NCBI GenBank assembly: GCA_013115135.1
Contig: JABANP010000208.1
Coordinates: 22,077-86,076 of the forward strand
Reading direction: 5' to 3'
Length of the DNA: 64,000 nt
From: Perkinsus olseni
Lineage: Eukaryota; Perkinsozoa; Perkinsida; Perkinsidae
Position numbers and translations under genes: made by a program. Shown piece by piece: positions 1-10,095 of this stretch (position 1 is the first letter of the stretch; each line of letters starts with the position of its first letter). Below the pieces are notes generated by a model. That model had not been told where the DNA came from. It was given only the letters and a program-made list of their open reading frames with translations, and searched no databases.

Positions 1-614
1 AGCAGCCACCGCTGGCCTACTTCGGCAAAAGTCAACCCCTTCCATACACCAAATACGGACGATCAGAGCGTATACTCAATCACAACCTCTTCTATTTCCC
101 TCTACTACCCGTCTTTCCCGAACTTTTCCGAACGAAATTTACGGTTTCTTCCCAAATTTTCCTGTATTTTCCCCAACTTTTCCGCGCGATGTGTACTACG
201 AGGTCTAAACAAGCTCCCGAAATGGCTGATGCCACTCGGCCACTACGGTTGGAAGCAGTTTACGAGCAAAAAAAGCTAATATACACCGAATCTTAGGTCG
301 ACCATAGCTCTCGACAAAATCCATGATCCCTTCCCCACGAATGCCCCTCACCCTACAGAATCCACACCCCCACCCTGCCCACCCTATTACATCGTCTTCT
401 AGTGTTGCGGCACTCGGGCGTGGCGGGCATTCGATCTCCTTTATCCTCACCGCACTAGGAGAGGCTCCCATACCAAAACAAACGCTACTCCCAGCCACTT
501 CGATACAGTCTGTCCCGCCAAAAATTTCCGCATTGAAAAAAAATTTTCCCAAATTTTTCGTGAGCCCGGATACATTACCAACAACAACTCAACGCCATCA
601 TCCTCGAAAGGAAA
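1..614. other. Region without a supported gene
   Basis: An open frame of 115 codons runs on the minus strand from about 552 to 205, but it shows no recognisable domain and its composition gives no strong coding signal. It could be a downstream exon of the minus-strand membrane-protein gene that follows at 615-1379, because that gene's last codons run into a possible GT donor near 625. I could not find a convincing acceptor, so the link is not made. Confidence 0.3.
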
Positions 615-1379
615 TTATACCAGGAAAGCGTCGTGCAGTTTTTGCCTGAAGGGATAGTCCGGCAGGAGGCCCACTCGAACGCTCCCTCGCAGACCACCCG
701 GGCCGCCCATCCCCACAACTCCGCCAACTTCCACCGGAAAATACGGTACTTTAAAACCGAACCCGAGCTCCCGAGGAGGGACGCTATGCTGCTGCTCCAG
801 AAGAATATCCTGAGCGTCCAGATCCTTCCCTGTGCGCGCTGCCTCCTCTGCCACTATAGCCGCGCCCAGACGTATCCTTTCGAGTGCGAGCTGCTCATCA
901 TCCGACCTCGCACAAAGTGAAAGATACCTATCCCAGTCCCGCTTCACCTCCCGCAACTGTCCCCTAATAATTTTCTCGTTCTCCGTCAAAAGTCGACTTC
1001 TCTTCGCGAACCATTGAGCCAGCCTCTCCCAACCATCGCCTTGGCAGTCCATATTAAGTATAGCTCTCCACGCCTGGCGTCGTAGTGACCGTAGCTGCAC
1101 TGCCAGCGCCGTGTCCAACAACACTTGGTCATTACCCTCGTCATCACGGAGACCATCCCTCCTCATCACTTCGGCGTAGTTGTCCAGAGGCTGATCGAGT
1201 CTTATCGCCCTCCTCGCCACTTCTTCTGCTTCCGACCGCCCGGACGACCACAGGAAGAGGCCCCCGTTGTGGATGACGAGACAGAGGGCGCATAGAGCGG
1301 CCATCGCCATAATAATGAGGGTTCCTCGATGGCCTCTCCGAAGACGCCGTCCAGGAGAACCCCGCGATGAGGATGGCAT
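615..1379 (-). CDS. Putative single-pass membrane protein
   Basis: I chose the ATG at 1379 because the open frame upstream of it is the antisense of a tRNA-like sequence (1408-1445) and is unlikely to be coding. The product is about 254 residues. It starts with a short basic stretch rich in Ser, Gly and Arg, followed by one hydrophobic segment at about residues 23-42 (core IIMAMAALCALCLVI), which suggests a type II signal anchor. The rest is charged and probably helical (many Glu, Arg, Leu and Ala), consistent with a coiled-coil or stalk region, and ends in a Gly- and Pro-rich tail. No family is recognised. The 3' end may continue through a further intron. Confidence 0.5.
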   Translation of the reverse strand: MPSSSRGSPGRRLRRGHRGTLIIMAMAALCALCLVIHNGGLFLWSSGRSEAEEVARRAIRLDQPLDNYAEVMRRDGLRDDEGNDQVLLDTALAVQLRSLRRQAWRAILNMDCQGDGWERLAQWFAKRSRLLTENEKIIRGQLREVKRDWDRYLSLCARSDDEQLALERIRLGAAIVAEEAARTGKDLDAQDILLEQQHSVPPRELGFGFKVPYFPVEVGGVVGMGGPGGLRGSVRVGLLPDYPFRQKLHDAFLV

Positions 1380-1407
1380 TAGCGGCGAAAACCTCCTACA
1401 ACCATAA

Positions 1408-1445
1408 ATGCCCCTCCCGGGAATCGAACTCGGGTCGTCGGATAG
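1408..1445 (-). repeat. tRNA-like B-box sequence (3'-half fossil)
   Basis: Read on the minus strand this has the TTCGATT loop of a tRNA T-arm with flanking CCGAG and CCCGG arms (one mismatch), preceded by GACGACCC. The same GACGACCC plus TTCGA arrangement recurs near 46900 and 55130. No complete cloverleaf with matching acceptor arms can be drawn. It lies 29 bp upstream of the start codon at 1379, in the same orientation. Confidence 0.45.
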
Positions 1446-1930
1446 AGAGAGAAACATGGACGAGGTACATTCATGTCACACCAGATGGACTGTTCCCCAA
1501 CACACATTCGCACAGCTCCGGGAAGCCCTTTTCCCGCTCTCTACCCTCATCCACTTCAACCAGGCCTTCCCTCTCCTCGGACTCCTCTAGCGTTATGAAA
1601 GGGTCGAAGCCCCAACGTGTCGTGTCCGCCTCTAGCCGACCATCACTACCTTCACTGTAGTACCTGGCAACCGATGACAACCTCCCAATGACTCAAGACC
1701 CTCCCAGAGTACTTCCTTCTCTCATTCAGTAACCATCACACAAGACAACTCAAACGGCTAGTCTACAGCTCTTACCAGAGACCATTCCCGCTGTACTACC
1801 ATTGAAAACGCTACAAATTGTACACGACAGACGCAGGTGAGGGACGACCATGACTATCTGCCCCAGAGTCAACGCCAATCACGAGTAACTCATAATTTCA
1901 CACATTTTTGTGAAGCAACCCTCCCAACTA

Positions 1931-3614
1931 CTACCCGCCCTCCCAGTCCCTCCGCCACATGCAGCCGATCTCCTCAGCGCCAACATGATGGACCACCCAC
2001 GACCCCGGTTTGATCGAGCTCCAGGTCTTCTCGCAGACAGGTTCCATGGCAAACCTACGCGATTTGAGGAGATGGCCAAACCCCAGTAATACCCACACTG
2101 AGTAGCTGCCAAAGTCGTCCACAATGAGGGACGGGAGGAGCCTCTCTCCCTCCATCCGAGTGTACACAGCTTGACGGAGGTGCACCCCAAGACAGGGATC
2201 GTCGCCAAAGACCATCCGCAGCTTGCCGAGGCTACGAAGGGAGGGCATGCACAGCATTCGTGTGAGGACAGTATTACTCCTTCATAGTCGATATCTTCCG
2301 CACGACGTCCATGGACATAACTCTGACTACCCCCCTGAAGAGACGTAGCAGCTGGTCGTCATTCCCACCTCCACCACAGGATGCTCCACCATAAACAACC
2401 AAGTTGGCTGTCATTTCGGTTCAAGATCCAAGAGTGCTTGCGTGGGGGCTTTTGCTGTATTTGAACTCGATCGGTGGACCGCCGGCGTGGTGGTGAATCG
2501 GAGTCGATGAAATTTCTATTTTACATCACGAAATTTTCATTCTCATCATCACAATCCCGTCTCCTACTGCAAGGCACTCTTTGCTGCTGCTACCGCTCAG
2601 TAAGCGGTTATATCCCTCAAGGAACGAGCGCGTCTCGAATCTACACCATTATGCTGGGTTCTTAGCTGCTACTATCACCACCATCACTGCTACTACTGGT
2701 ACTACCGCGGATAAGTCGGGAAGGTCTCATAAGGATAGATCTCCCAGGTGTTATGGAAATTGTGACCCTCCTCTCGAGGAACCGGCGATATATAGTCGAT
2801 GAAGCCCCAGAGGTACCCAACAGCAGGCCTGACCCAAACCCATCGACCCACCCAAACGACGGCCCCGCTGCTACCTCTGCCGGACCATTCGGATGAGCGG
2901 CTCCAGGCCGCAGGTAGATGTCATCGTCTGCCTTAATGAGCATGCGTGCAGCGGAATTTCGGGCGATCCACTCCAGGAACAGGAGCCCTTTCTGGGAGTT
3001 GTATCTAAACAAGAACAACCACAGTTCTGGTCGAGGGCTGTTGCTGAATCAATAATTCATGATCAATGGTGATGAATGATGATGAACCTTTCACCTGCGA
3101 CTCGTATAAGCTACCATGACAGGCGTGCATAGTTCTACTCGAAAACAACAATATTCATTCTCACCTCTCCCAACGCCAACAGTGGATGATTCAACAAAAT
3201 CTCGCAGATCTACGGACTCCAATCGGCGTCTAAGAGAAGACCCCGTTATAACCTGTAACCCTCCGCGACGTCCAACAGTACGATATCATCATGAGCAGCT
3301 ATTTCCCGTCTGATCCTCGGGCCAACCTCGGATTCGTTAGCAGCCCCAACTCGCCCCAGAAAGAACCTACAGCACAGCTACCCATCGAGCACTCCTTCGA
3401 ACTGCTACTTGTATCTGATCCGAGAATCGTTCCTGAAAATCCTCAGCCAGGAGTCCCTGATCGCCTGTCTCTTCTCAAAGTTACCATTAGAACTGTATAT
3501 ACCCAGGAAAATGTCGTTGGCTGAACAGAAGGCGCTATCAAGCGCCGAGAACCATACTGTTCTACTAAACAGCAGTCGTAAAGAGCCCCCCTGTGCACGC
3601 CTGCATTGCCCCAC
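1931..3614 (-). CDS. GT31 beta-1,3-glycosyltransferase, multi-exon
   Basis: Several exons spell out the Galactosyl_T (GT31) order of motifs. Near 3540-3420 is FEKRQAIRDSWLR, the family's RR-IR-TW block. Near 2960-2910 is ARMLIKADDDIYLRP, whose DDD is the metal and UDP-sugar binding motif. Near 2790-2710 is a segment ending YPYETFPTYPR, the YP-PY block. Near 2310 is VMSMDVVRKI, the YVLS-D-V block. Near 2210-2180 is FGDDPCLGVHLR, matching EDV--G. The last coding part ends in VVHHVGAEEI before the stop at 1931. Such enzymes act in the Golgi and add galactose or GlcNAc in beta-1,3 linkage. The exons lie in different frames with gaps of tens to a few hundred bases; the N-terminal signal anchor was not located, so the start is approximate. 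Confidence 0.82.
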
Positions 3615-4057
3615 GTTCGTCTTTCCACATCATCAGTGCTTTGATATCACTCTCGTGACGCGCGCGAGTTCTGATGCGTAGCCACTGTATCAGAAATCGT
3701 TGGTTCGGTACGTCTACACAGGTTCTTCGAGGAACAAGCTTTTCGCTTTCTCTACTCTCTGTCGAGTTCAGAGTCTGGCTCTGCTCTCGACCCCGACTCA
3801 GTATCAGATCAGGATCTTCAACCGTCAGCGGGACACTACACTACTACGTGTATTCTCTAAAGATTGGACTTTTGATCATAGCTCAGTCCTGGCAGAATCA
3901 AACTGCGAGAGGCCCCTCAAGAGCCTCCTACCTTTTCCGCCCTCCCCTTCAATACCCTCACAGAGGGTCTCTACAGTAGACCACAGACGAACAGGAAATG
4001 GCTGATTATATCTGCCGATCCATTGCCATCATCCAACCCTGACCAGCTTCGCTCCGC
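3615..4057. other. Intergenic gap
   Basis: This lies between two minus-strand genes. I see no convincing coding exon. It could hold the missing first exon of the glycosyltransferase. It ends with one exact copy of the dispersed 12-mer (4046-4057). Confidence 0.35.
4046..4057 (-). repeat. Dispersed 12-mer GCGGAGCGAAGC
   Basis: One of seven exact copies in the window. It lies immediately after the TGA of the minus-strand gene 4058-5175, in that gene's sense orientation. Confidence 0.7.
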
Positions 4058-5175
4058 TCACCGATAATACAGTACGTCAAGCAGCATATCCTGGTAGCTC
4101 CACAGGAACTTCATCTGCTTCTCCAGATCATGCAGGAGATCCAAAAACGACCCTGACTATGACACCCTCCCTACTACCACTACCACCCCTACCATACCAA
4201 GCTCAAAATGCGTTTCATTGAACGCTGCCACCGCGTTGGCGAACATAGTAGACACCCTATAGTAGCCGTTATAAGCCGGTACTGTGTGCCAGGCCAGTGC
4301 CTACCCCTAAGCCTTAATATTCACCAATACCGCACCCTTATTACATTGATCATAGCCTCGCTCAGGAAGTCCCGTCTTCGGCGGTCGTCCAGGATGATCG
4401 TGAACCGGTACCGTTCAAAAGCCCTCTTATACAGACTCATCCTCCGCTCTACCGCGGCTTCCGGACTCTCATCGAAGAATATGTGCTCCGCGGTTTCAGG
4501 ATGCTGATAACATTTTTCTGACACCTCTAGCTTGCACTCTTACCGCGGCCGCCTGTGTGTAGATGTTCATCCACTCCTTCGGCCAGTTCGTCGGCTCGCC
4601 AGAAAAGGACAACTCCTCCACAGCCGGAAACAGCAATGATACAAAATTATTTTTCTGCGAGAAATTCGGTCCGCCCATCGACAGAATTTTTTCTACTACT
4701 CTGAGTAGGAGATCCTCAACGCTCTCTCCTTGCCCCTTAGTATCGCTAGTATCAGTTGGCAACGAAAATTCAACTTCGTCGATGTGGACGAGTACCGTCC
4801 CTTGTGTAATCTGCTTGGTCTGGCCGAACGGCACCCAACTGAGGTTGTTGGTAAGAACGTAACTGACCCGAAGAGCCTAACTGCGGCATACCTTCCGAGT
4901 AGTACTCAAAATTGCCAAGAGAAAAATTTGTAGGGGCGTGGAGGTAGGCCACGCGACATGATCCCGACGTTCTACCTGAGCAAGGCAACCTCGACAATTA
5001 TGGTGGATCTTAGGTTGAAGCATGGATGATGCAAAACTCGCTCATACGAGCAATTAAGTAAAACCCCCCTAGTACCAGTGCTAGAAGTCACGTTCTGTTC
5101 CGTGTAGAATTCGAGCGCAGCTTCCACTGTGCTCACGATGGCTGCTATGATACTGCCATACCAAAACTTTCTCAT
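4058..5175 (-). CDS. Secreted or lumenal protein of unknown family, multi-exon
   Basis: The start at 5175 gives a signal-peptide-like N-terminus (MRKFWYGSIIAAIVSTVEAA). Further exons on the minus strand contain AYLHAPTNFSLGNFEYYSEG (around 4950-4890), a long stretch from about 4870 to 4510 that includes GTVLVHIDEVEFSLP, a segment ending AFERYRFTIILDDRRRR (about 4450-4380), LAWHTVPAYNGYYRVSTMF (about 4290-4230), and a last exon ending in DLEKQMKFLWSYQD before the TGA at 4058. Possible N-glycosylation sites (NVT, NFS) fit the secretory pathway. Exons are joined by short introns whose limits I did not all fix. No family is recognised. Confidence 0.6.
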
Positions 5176-5343
5176 CCAAAAACGATAACAAAACTGGCAA
5201 GAACTCAAACCATCCCCGATCCCCCTCTACCCTCCCCTGATCGTCCTAATGGAAATCAAATTGATCAACTCCGAGCCACTGAACGCTTGAAACCGCCTCA
5301 GAGGGGCCTTAGCAGATGCACACTATTCTTAGAATAGGTCGGT

Positions 5344-6337
5344 CTAATGACTCACGCCACTTTGCTGAGCATTCTTCTTGCTATATACGAAAAACGGGTT
5401 GGGAGTATCTTCAGAAATGTCAGCCCAAGTGTGGTTGACATCCCTGTGCCGATCTTCATCCGCCCTCATGCAGACAAGCGCGTCCAAGGAGCGTGGCGTC
5501 CGTAGGCAAGTAGTAGTACGACCGAGCATAGTACGGCGCCGAACGCTCGAACTCGGGAATCTTCCCGTTCTCAACATCCTCAATGATGGCGGTGTAGGTC
5601 TTGAAAGCCTCTTCCTCCAAGTACCCGACAAACCTATGGCAGAACCGTGGAGATATCGAGTACGCTGTTGCATAGAAGACGAAGAACGCTCCCTGCGCGG
5701 CAGTGATCAGGCTGCGGAGCAGCCAACCATGAGAAATAAGGGACTGCGAAATCAGTAGGTGCATCCTTTCATCTTCGGCCTCTTCGATAAGAGTTGGTAT
5801 CCAACCGTGATCTCTGTCCATCCTCCGCAGCGACTTCAAATGGCGGTTCAAAGCAGCCACCATGCCTGGTATGGCCGCGATAGTTTCGAGGAAGATGAGG
5901 CGATGGGCGTAGAGTTTGTAGCCGTGCTTGAGAAAGTCGTAACCAGAGAAGAAGTCATAGCCAGAACGACAGAGCCATACTAAGGAGTAGGCCAACCTAT
6001 CCTGAGCATCCTTCGGTTTCAAGTGCTCCGCAGTCAACGCACGAGCTTCCGGGATGTTCCACCGGGCATGGAAGATACTACCGAGGCCGTTGGGGGACTC
6101 TGAGAAAGGAAAAATTGAACGACTTCAAGTTCCACACTAAATGACAACCCACCATTGACTTTCGTCGCTTCCCTGTACTCAACTTGGTCCTTAACGTCTT
6201 CCGGTGAAGTCCACCGGCTGAGTAGCGAAGCCACGGAAATGCGGCGCTTTGCTAGCAGAGAGTCTTGCTGTAACCGAGGGAAGGGTCGAACGAAGCAGGG
6301 GCGTCAGAGAACGACTAGCTGATAATGATGATAACAT
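5344..6337 (-). CDS. AOX: Alternative oxidase, mitochondrial; apparent frameshift near the C-terminus
   Basis: This ubiquinol oxidase of the inner mitochondrial membrane moves electrons from ubiquinol to oxygen and bypasses complexes III and IV. The diiron ligand motifs are visible: LETIAAIPGM, LIEEAEDERMHLL, FVGYLEEEA, and RADEDRHRDVNH. The N-terminus from 6337 is Ser-, Arg- and Ala-rich without acids, as in a mitochondrial targeting peptide (MLSSLSASRSLTPLL). At least one short intron near 6160-6100 joins the N-terminal exon to NGLGSIFHARWNIPEA. Near 5492-5488 the reading frame changes from LPTDATLL to DALVCMRADED with no plausible intron: one extra G (CTTGGAC where CTTGAC is expected) breaks the frame just before the last iron-binding motif. 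A second frame change in the N-terminal exon near 6220 is not resolved. This may be a sequencing error, a pseudogene or a programmed shift. Confidence 0.9.
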
Positions 6338-7063
6338 TACTGTAAAAATAAACTGAAAGAAGACCATCAACTCCGGAAGGTAAGGACCCCACCCGGAAGG
6401 ATATTCAGGGGGACGAGGACCAAAATCCAAGGAAGCGCCTGTTGATACCGTTCCACGCCCAATTCACGCGAGCTGCACCCACCCTCTGAAATGCCGGTAG
6501 CCAGCGAGAACGATGTAAAGCCTGAGTACTGAAATGGTTAGCCCGCTCCCTATAAGTACGATGGCAGGCAGGCGAGCTCGTGGCCCCTCGTCGAGCGGTG
6601 GTGACGTCTTTGGGATGCGGAGAGATTGTTCGGGCCAGGTTGAAGTCCTAGTACCCTGGGGCATTGAGACATCAGCACGCAAGCAGCACAGGAACAGATC
6701 TCACAACAACTACTTGCACACGGACATGAACCAGACATCGTTGAAGGAGCGTCTAATGTAAACACAGGATGTTGATAAAATTATCATGCCTGCCGATTCA
6801 GCCATACGCTGCAAAGACACGAAATCACAAAAACGACGGACGTTTTCGTTAAGGTAGGAAAACTCCGAGAAAGTGACCACCATACGAGGGTGAAAATAAG
6901 ACGGATCGTTACTTGCCTTCTGATAGCGAGTTGATAACTATGTACCATCTATCACCAAAGGTAGGCAACTGTATGAATCCACCGAAATTAAGCCTAGCAA
7001 GGTTACCGCTACAACCATAAGGGAATAACGAAAGCTGCAAAGTCTTCCATCGATACAGCATAC
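6338..7063. other. Intergenic region
   Basis: Short open frames are present on both strands (for example 6550-6765 minus), but none has a recognisable motif or a matching paralog. It presumably holds the promoter of the alternative oxidase and the 3' region of the gene at 7064. Confidence 0.35.
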
Positions 7064-8038
7064 CTAAAGCTGATTTCCGGGAAGTCGTAAGAGTTGGTAT
7101 TCCGTCTTCTCGCCTCGTACGTTGAGCCTGCCGGGCTCGTCACACAGGCAGAATCTCAGTGACGATTCTGGCTCATCAGCAGTCGTCTGTAGTATAAAGC
7201 AGCCAGGTGTGGTATGATCTGGGAAGATTCTTCCCCTGGTCCGCGCCAACATCGTAGCTTCTCCGTACGCGTGTAGCGCAGCGAGAGGAAGACCTCCATT
7301 CATTGGGGTTTGGACGAACAAGTGAACCTCAACTGAGCCGGGGGCCCAACCAGCGTAAGCCCCATCCATTATGGTCGTACCATCAGCAACGCCTTGTCCT
7401 TTCGACGGTCGCGGTTGAGCCTTGAAGGTTGGGGTAAGAGATGGCGAGGACTCTCCAAAGGAAGCAGAGAGATGGTTGCTGTGTATCAGAGGTACCGGTA
7501 AGTTGAGCTTGTCGAATGGTTCGTAACTGGAAGGCTGGTGCGCGTCCAAGTACAAGATCAAATCTGGTTTCCATCCACTCGACGCATCGCTGCTGGTCGT
7601 GGTGCAGAGCACCATACTTTGACGATCCGCGTCCCACACCCTATTAAGCCAGCCATAAACAGCAGGCATAACAAGCTTCGTAATATCCCAGCTGAACCAG
7701 TAGCACTCCCCGACGTCGTGGGTTGTGACTGGTTGGAGGAAGGGGGGACCGCAGGGCTTGAGTAGGTGGGGACCATCCAGGTGGACCGAGCCAAAACCGT
7801 CGTCCAATAGCCCGTAGCCGAAGGATATACTCGCGTACGTCTTCCTCATAAGTTGGGTTACTTTCAGACGAACAGGGGCCAGGAAGCTCAATTCAGAAGA
7901 GATGAGTCTTTCATCGGATTGGTAGACACCGTGAGGGATGCCGTGGAAGGAGAGAAGACCCCTGTCAGGTTTGTTAGTAGCAGACCCCAGACAAGCACCG
8001 AGTAAGAGACTGCTAGTCAGAAGACCTTCGATGAGCAT
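7064..8038 (-). CDS. Secreted protein, unknown family
   Basis: The ATG at 8038 gives a 324-residue product that begins with a signal peptide (MLIEGLLTSSLLLGACLGSA). The longer open frame upstream is the antisense of a tRNA-like sequence at 8113-8145 and is not taken. The body has no internal repeat or transmembrane segment. It contains a GLLDDGFGSVHLDGPHLL stretch and several His and Trp residues (YWFSWDITK). It reads as one exon, unlike most genes here. I do not recognise the fold. Confidence 0.62.
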   Translation of the reverse strand: MLIEGLLTSSLLLGACLGSATNKPDRGLLSFHGIPHGVYQSDERLISSELSFLAPVRLKVTQLMRKTYASISFGYGLLDDGFGSVHLDGPHLLKPCGPPFLQPVTTHDVGECYWFSWDITKLVMPAVYGWLNRVWDADRQSMVLCTTTSSDASSGWKPDLILYLDAHQPSSYEPFDKLNLPVPLIHSNHLSASFGESSPSLTPTFKAQPRPSKGQGVADGTTIMDGAYAGWAPGSVEVHLFVQTPMNGGLPLAALHAYGEATMLARTRGRIFPDHTTPGCFILQTTADEPESSLRFCLCDEPGRLNVRGEKTEYQLLRLPGNQL

Positions 8039-8112
8039 GTTCTGTGAGAGCAGATGAGGGGCGAGACGTGGATAGACTAGCGAAGTTTGTGACGGAAAAT
8101 GACGGAAAAACA

Positions 8113-8145
8113 TGTCTGGTGCGGGGATCGAACCCGGGCGACACA
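8113..8145 (-). repeat. tRNA-like B-box sequence
   Basis: On the minus strand this reads GTTCGATCCCCGC preceded by CGCCCGG, a T-arm with four of five pairs and a canonical TTCGATC loop. No matching 5' acceptor arm is found. It sits 75 bp upstream of the start codon at 8038, in the same orientation, as does the one upstream of the gene starting at 1379. Confidence 0.45.
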
Positions 8146-8596
8146 CTGGGCTCGTCTGAACTGAAAATATTGACATTGCCTATTAGACAGTGGAGTTTTC
8201 AGCGACCTTCTTCTGCTGTCCATCTCAAGTCGAGCTGCTGCTGTCCACTTGTTAATTCTCGGCAAACCGGTTCTTCGAGTTTCATAGTGGGTCAAGTCAA
8301 TGGGCGGAAAGCGGTAAATTACAGGCTGTGATTCTATAGGTTTTTTCTCCAGGTGTTCCAATCCCTCATTTGGGTGGATTCTCGTCGTACCTGGGCGAAC
8401 TGCATCGGTATCCATGACGATTAGTCAACTTCAGTCAAGTTGAACTGAATAATGAGCTAGAACTGACGAGTTTCTCTCCTCTCATCAATGCCGCCTCTCG
8501 GGACTCTTGTCCGACCACTCCGGATCTAGAGCAATACGCAGTGACCGTGTCGTGCATTAACCTCTATCACGAATGTAGCGGAGGACAGTTCTCCTA

Positions 8597-10095
8597 GGCG
8601 TTGGTCCGGTGGAAGAAGTTCGACGACCTGGTCATATGGCATCCAGCCTCTCGACGAAATGTGTGGAAACCTTTTCTACCTCATCTTCACTTTAAAGAAT
8701 CGCGGCAATTGGGCACGGCAGATGACCATTCCGTGCCACTGGTGTTGGCTACCTGGGAGTTGAACCATCTGCTTCTCACTCGATAGCTTACTGAACGTCC
8801 AACGTTGGCTCACGCAGCGGCAGTGAACTCGTTCCGAGTCTGCATGATGGTGCTTGTTCAGGATCTGACTTTGAAGGAGGCTGAAGCTGACCTCCTAGAG
8901 GAAGAAGATTTCAAAGAGGGAGGCAGCACCAGAGCGACGTGGATCGTGGCAGGTGGTCTCTTTCGAGCGGTCATAGTGCTGAAGGGAGTGTTTTGGTACG
9001 ATCAGGTTCTCTGCTGCCTCGCGACGTGCCGCTGAAGGACATCGAAAAGTTGAATAGATCGGACGATGTGGTGGTCCAAGTGTGAGAAGGGGTATTCTCA
9101 GTCGCAGGGTCTTACTGCTTTGTCAGGTTCCTTCAATCCACTGCAACGGAGGGTTCTGAAGGGACCACTACCGGCATGGGCGGCAGCAGCACTGTCAACT
9201 TGGACAGGATGGACACCTTCGAGGACAGCGTCTCGATATTTGCCTACTCGGTGAGTCGTCCGAATAGCCGGTCGGATGGAGTGTTTGCTGTCATGACAAC
9301 CACCCTGGCTCGAACCGACCACCTGTCGTTTCAGGTATCTGGTTTAGGACTTGCATTCACCTGGCGGTATCTCCTTTACTCCGACCGATCTCCTGTTGGC
9401 CGAGACGATGGTTCATCACTGCTGCAGAACCTCACCCTCTTCTGCATCTACGCGTGAGTCCTCACCGTGATTTATCCCTCTTCTCTTCGGGATACTGTCA
9501 CAGTACTACTGTGGTCTAATCGGGTGTTCGCTCGATCTGCCGATCGGATCTGCCGAACGATGCTTCGATACTTGCATTTGATGATTCATCGCCTTTGCTC
9601 ACGAAATGAGCTCCTAACTTAGGAGTCCTAAGACTGTTTTTCGGCCCTCTGGGTGCGTTCTCAAAGGCTAAGGCTTGGATTCAGGCAGCTTTCGTACTTA
9701 GGCCCCTAGCTGCCGATTGTTTGTCGGCCCGATGCGAAATTGACATTGTGAATACTGTCCTAGGGGATAGATAGACTAGCGAGTCAGTGTCACCGTGTAT
9801 GGATAGGTTCACACTACTGTGGGTAGCCACTGTTGTGGGGGTCCTGATACGGAATCTCACACCAACAGTTGAGCCGAGTAGCACTAGTACTGAACGGCGA
9901 GATGGAGGCCCTACAGAACGCACCAGCGTCGCTGAAGGGATGCCGGTTGATGGGACCGCTGAGGGAGGTACGGATACTCCCTTTGGGCTTATTCGGACGC
10001 GATGTCTTGGATAGATACGAGCGTTGCAGGAGGTTGAAGCTACAGTGCCTGCCTCAGCCCCATCGAGGCACGAGGAAGGCGAGTCACCGTCATGA
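8597..10095 (+). CDS. Uncharacterised multi-exon gene
   Basis: Exons can be chained in frame through short GT-AG introns. The exon around 8612-8742 (containing FDDLVIWHPASRRNVWK) joins through a 45-nt intron to about 8788-8999 (containing VNSFRVCMMVLVQDLTLKEA and ending VFWYDQ). Next come about 9021-9082 (DVPLKDIEKLNRSDDVVVQ), an exon ending DSVSIFAYS, and, after an intron of about 84 nt from GTGAGTCG to TTTCAG, an exon ending LTLFCIYA. After an unresolved gap come VALVLNGEMEALQNAPASL and a final exon encoding EVEATVPASAPSRHEEGE before the TGA at 10093-10095. The true start is not found. The product looks soluble. I do not recognise the family. Two 14-nt palindromic insertions lie between its last exons. 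Confidence 0.5.
9493..9512. repeat. X-n-X'-n-X palindromic insertion signature
   Basis: TACTGT-C-ACAGTA-C-TACTGT: a 6-nt word, its reverse complement and the word again, with single-base spacers. It lies in non-coding DNA between exons of the gene at 8597-10095. Confidence 0.75.
9612..9631. repeat. X-n-X'-n-X palindromic insertion signature
   Basis: TCCTAA-C-TTAGGA-G-TCCTAA. Both single bases equal those expected from an inverted copy of the surrounding 8-mer. Confidence 0.78.
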
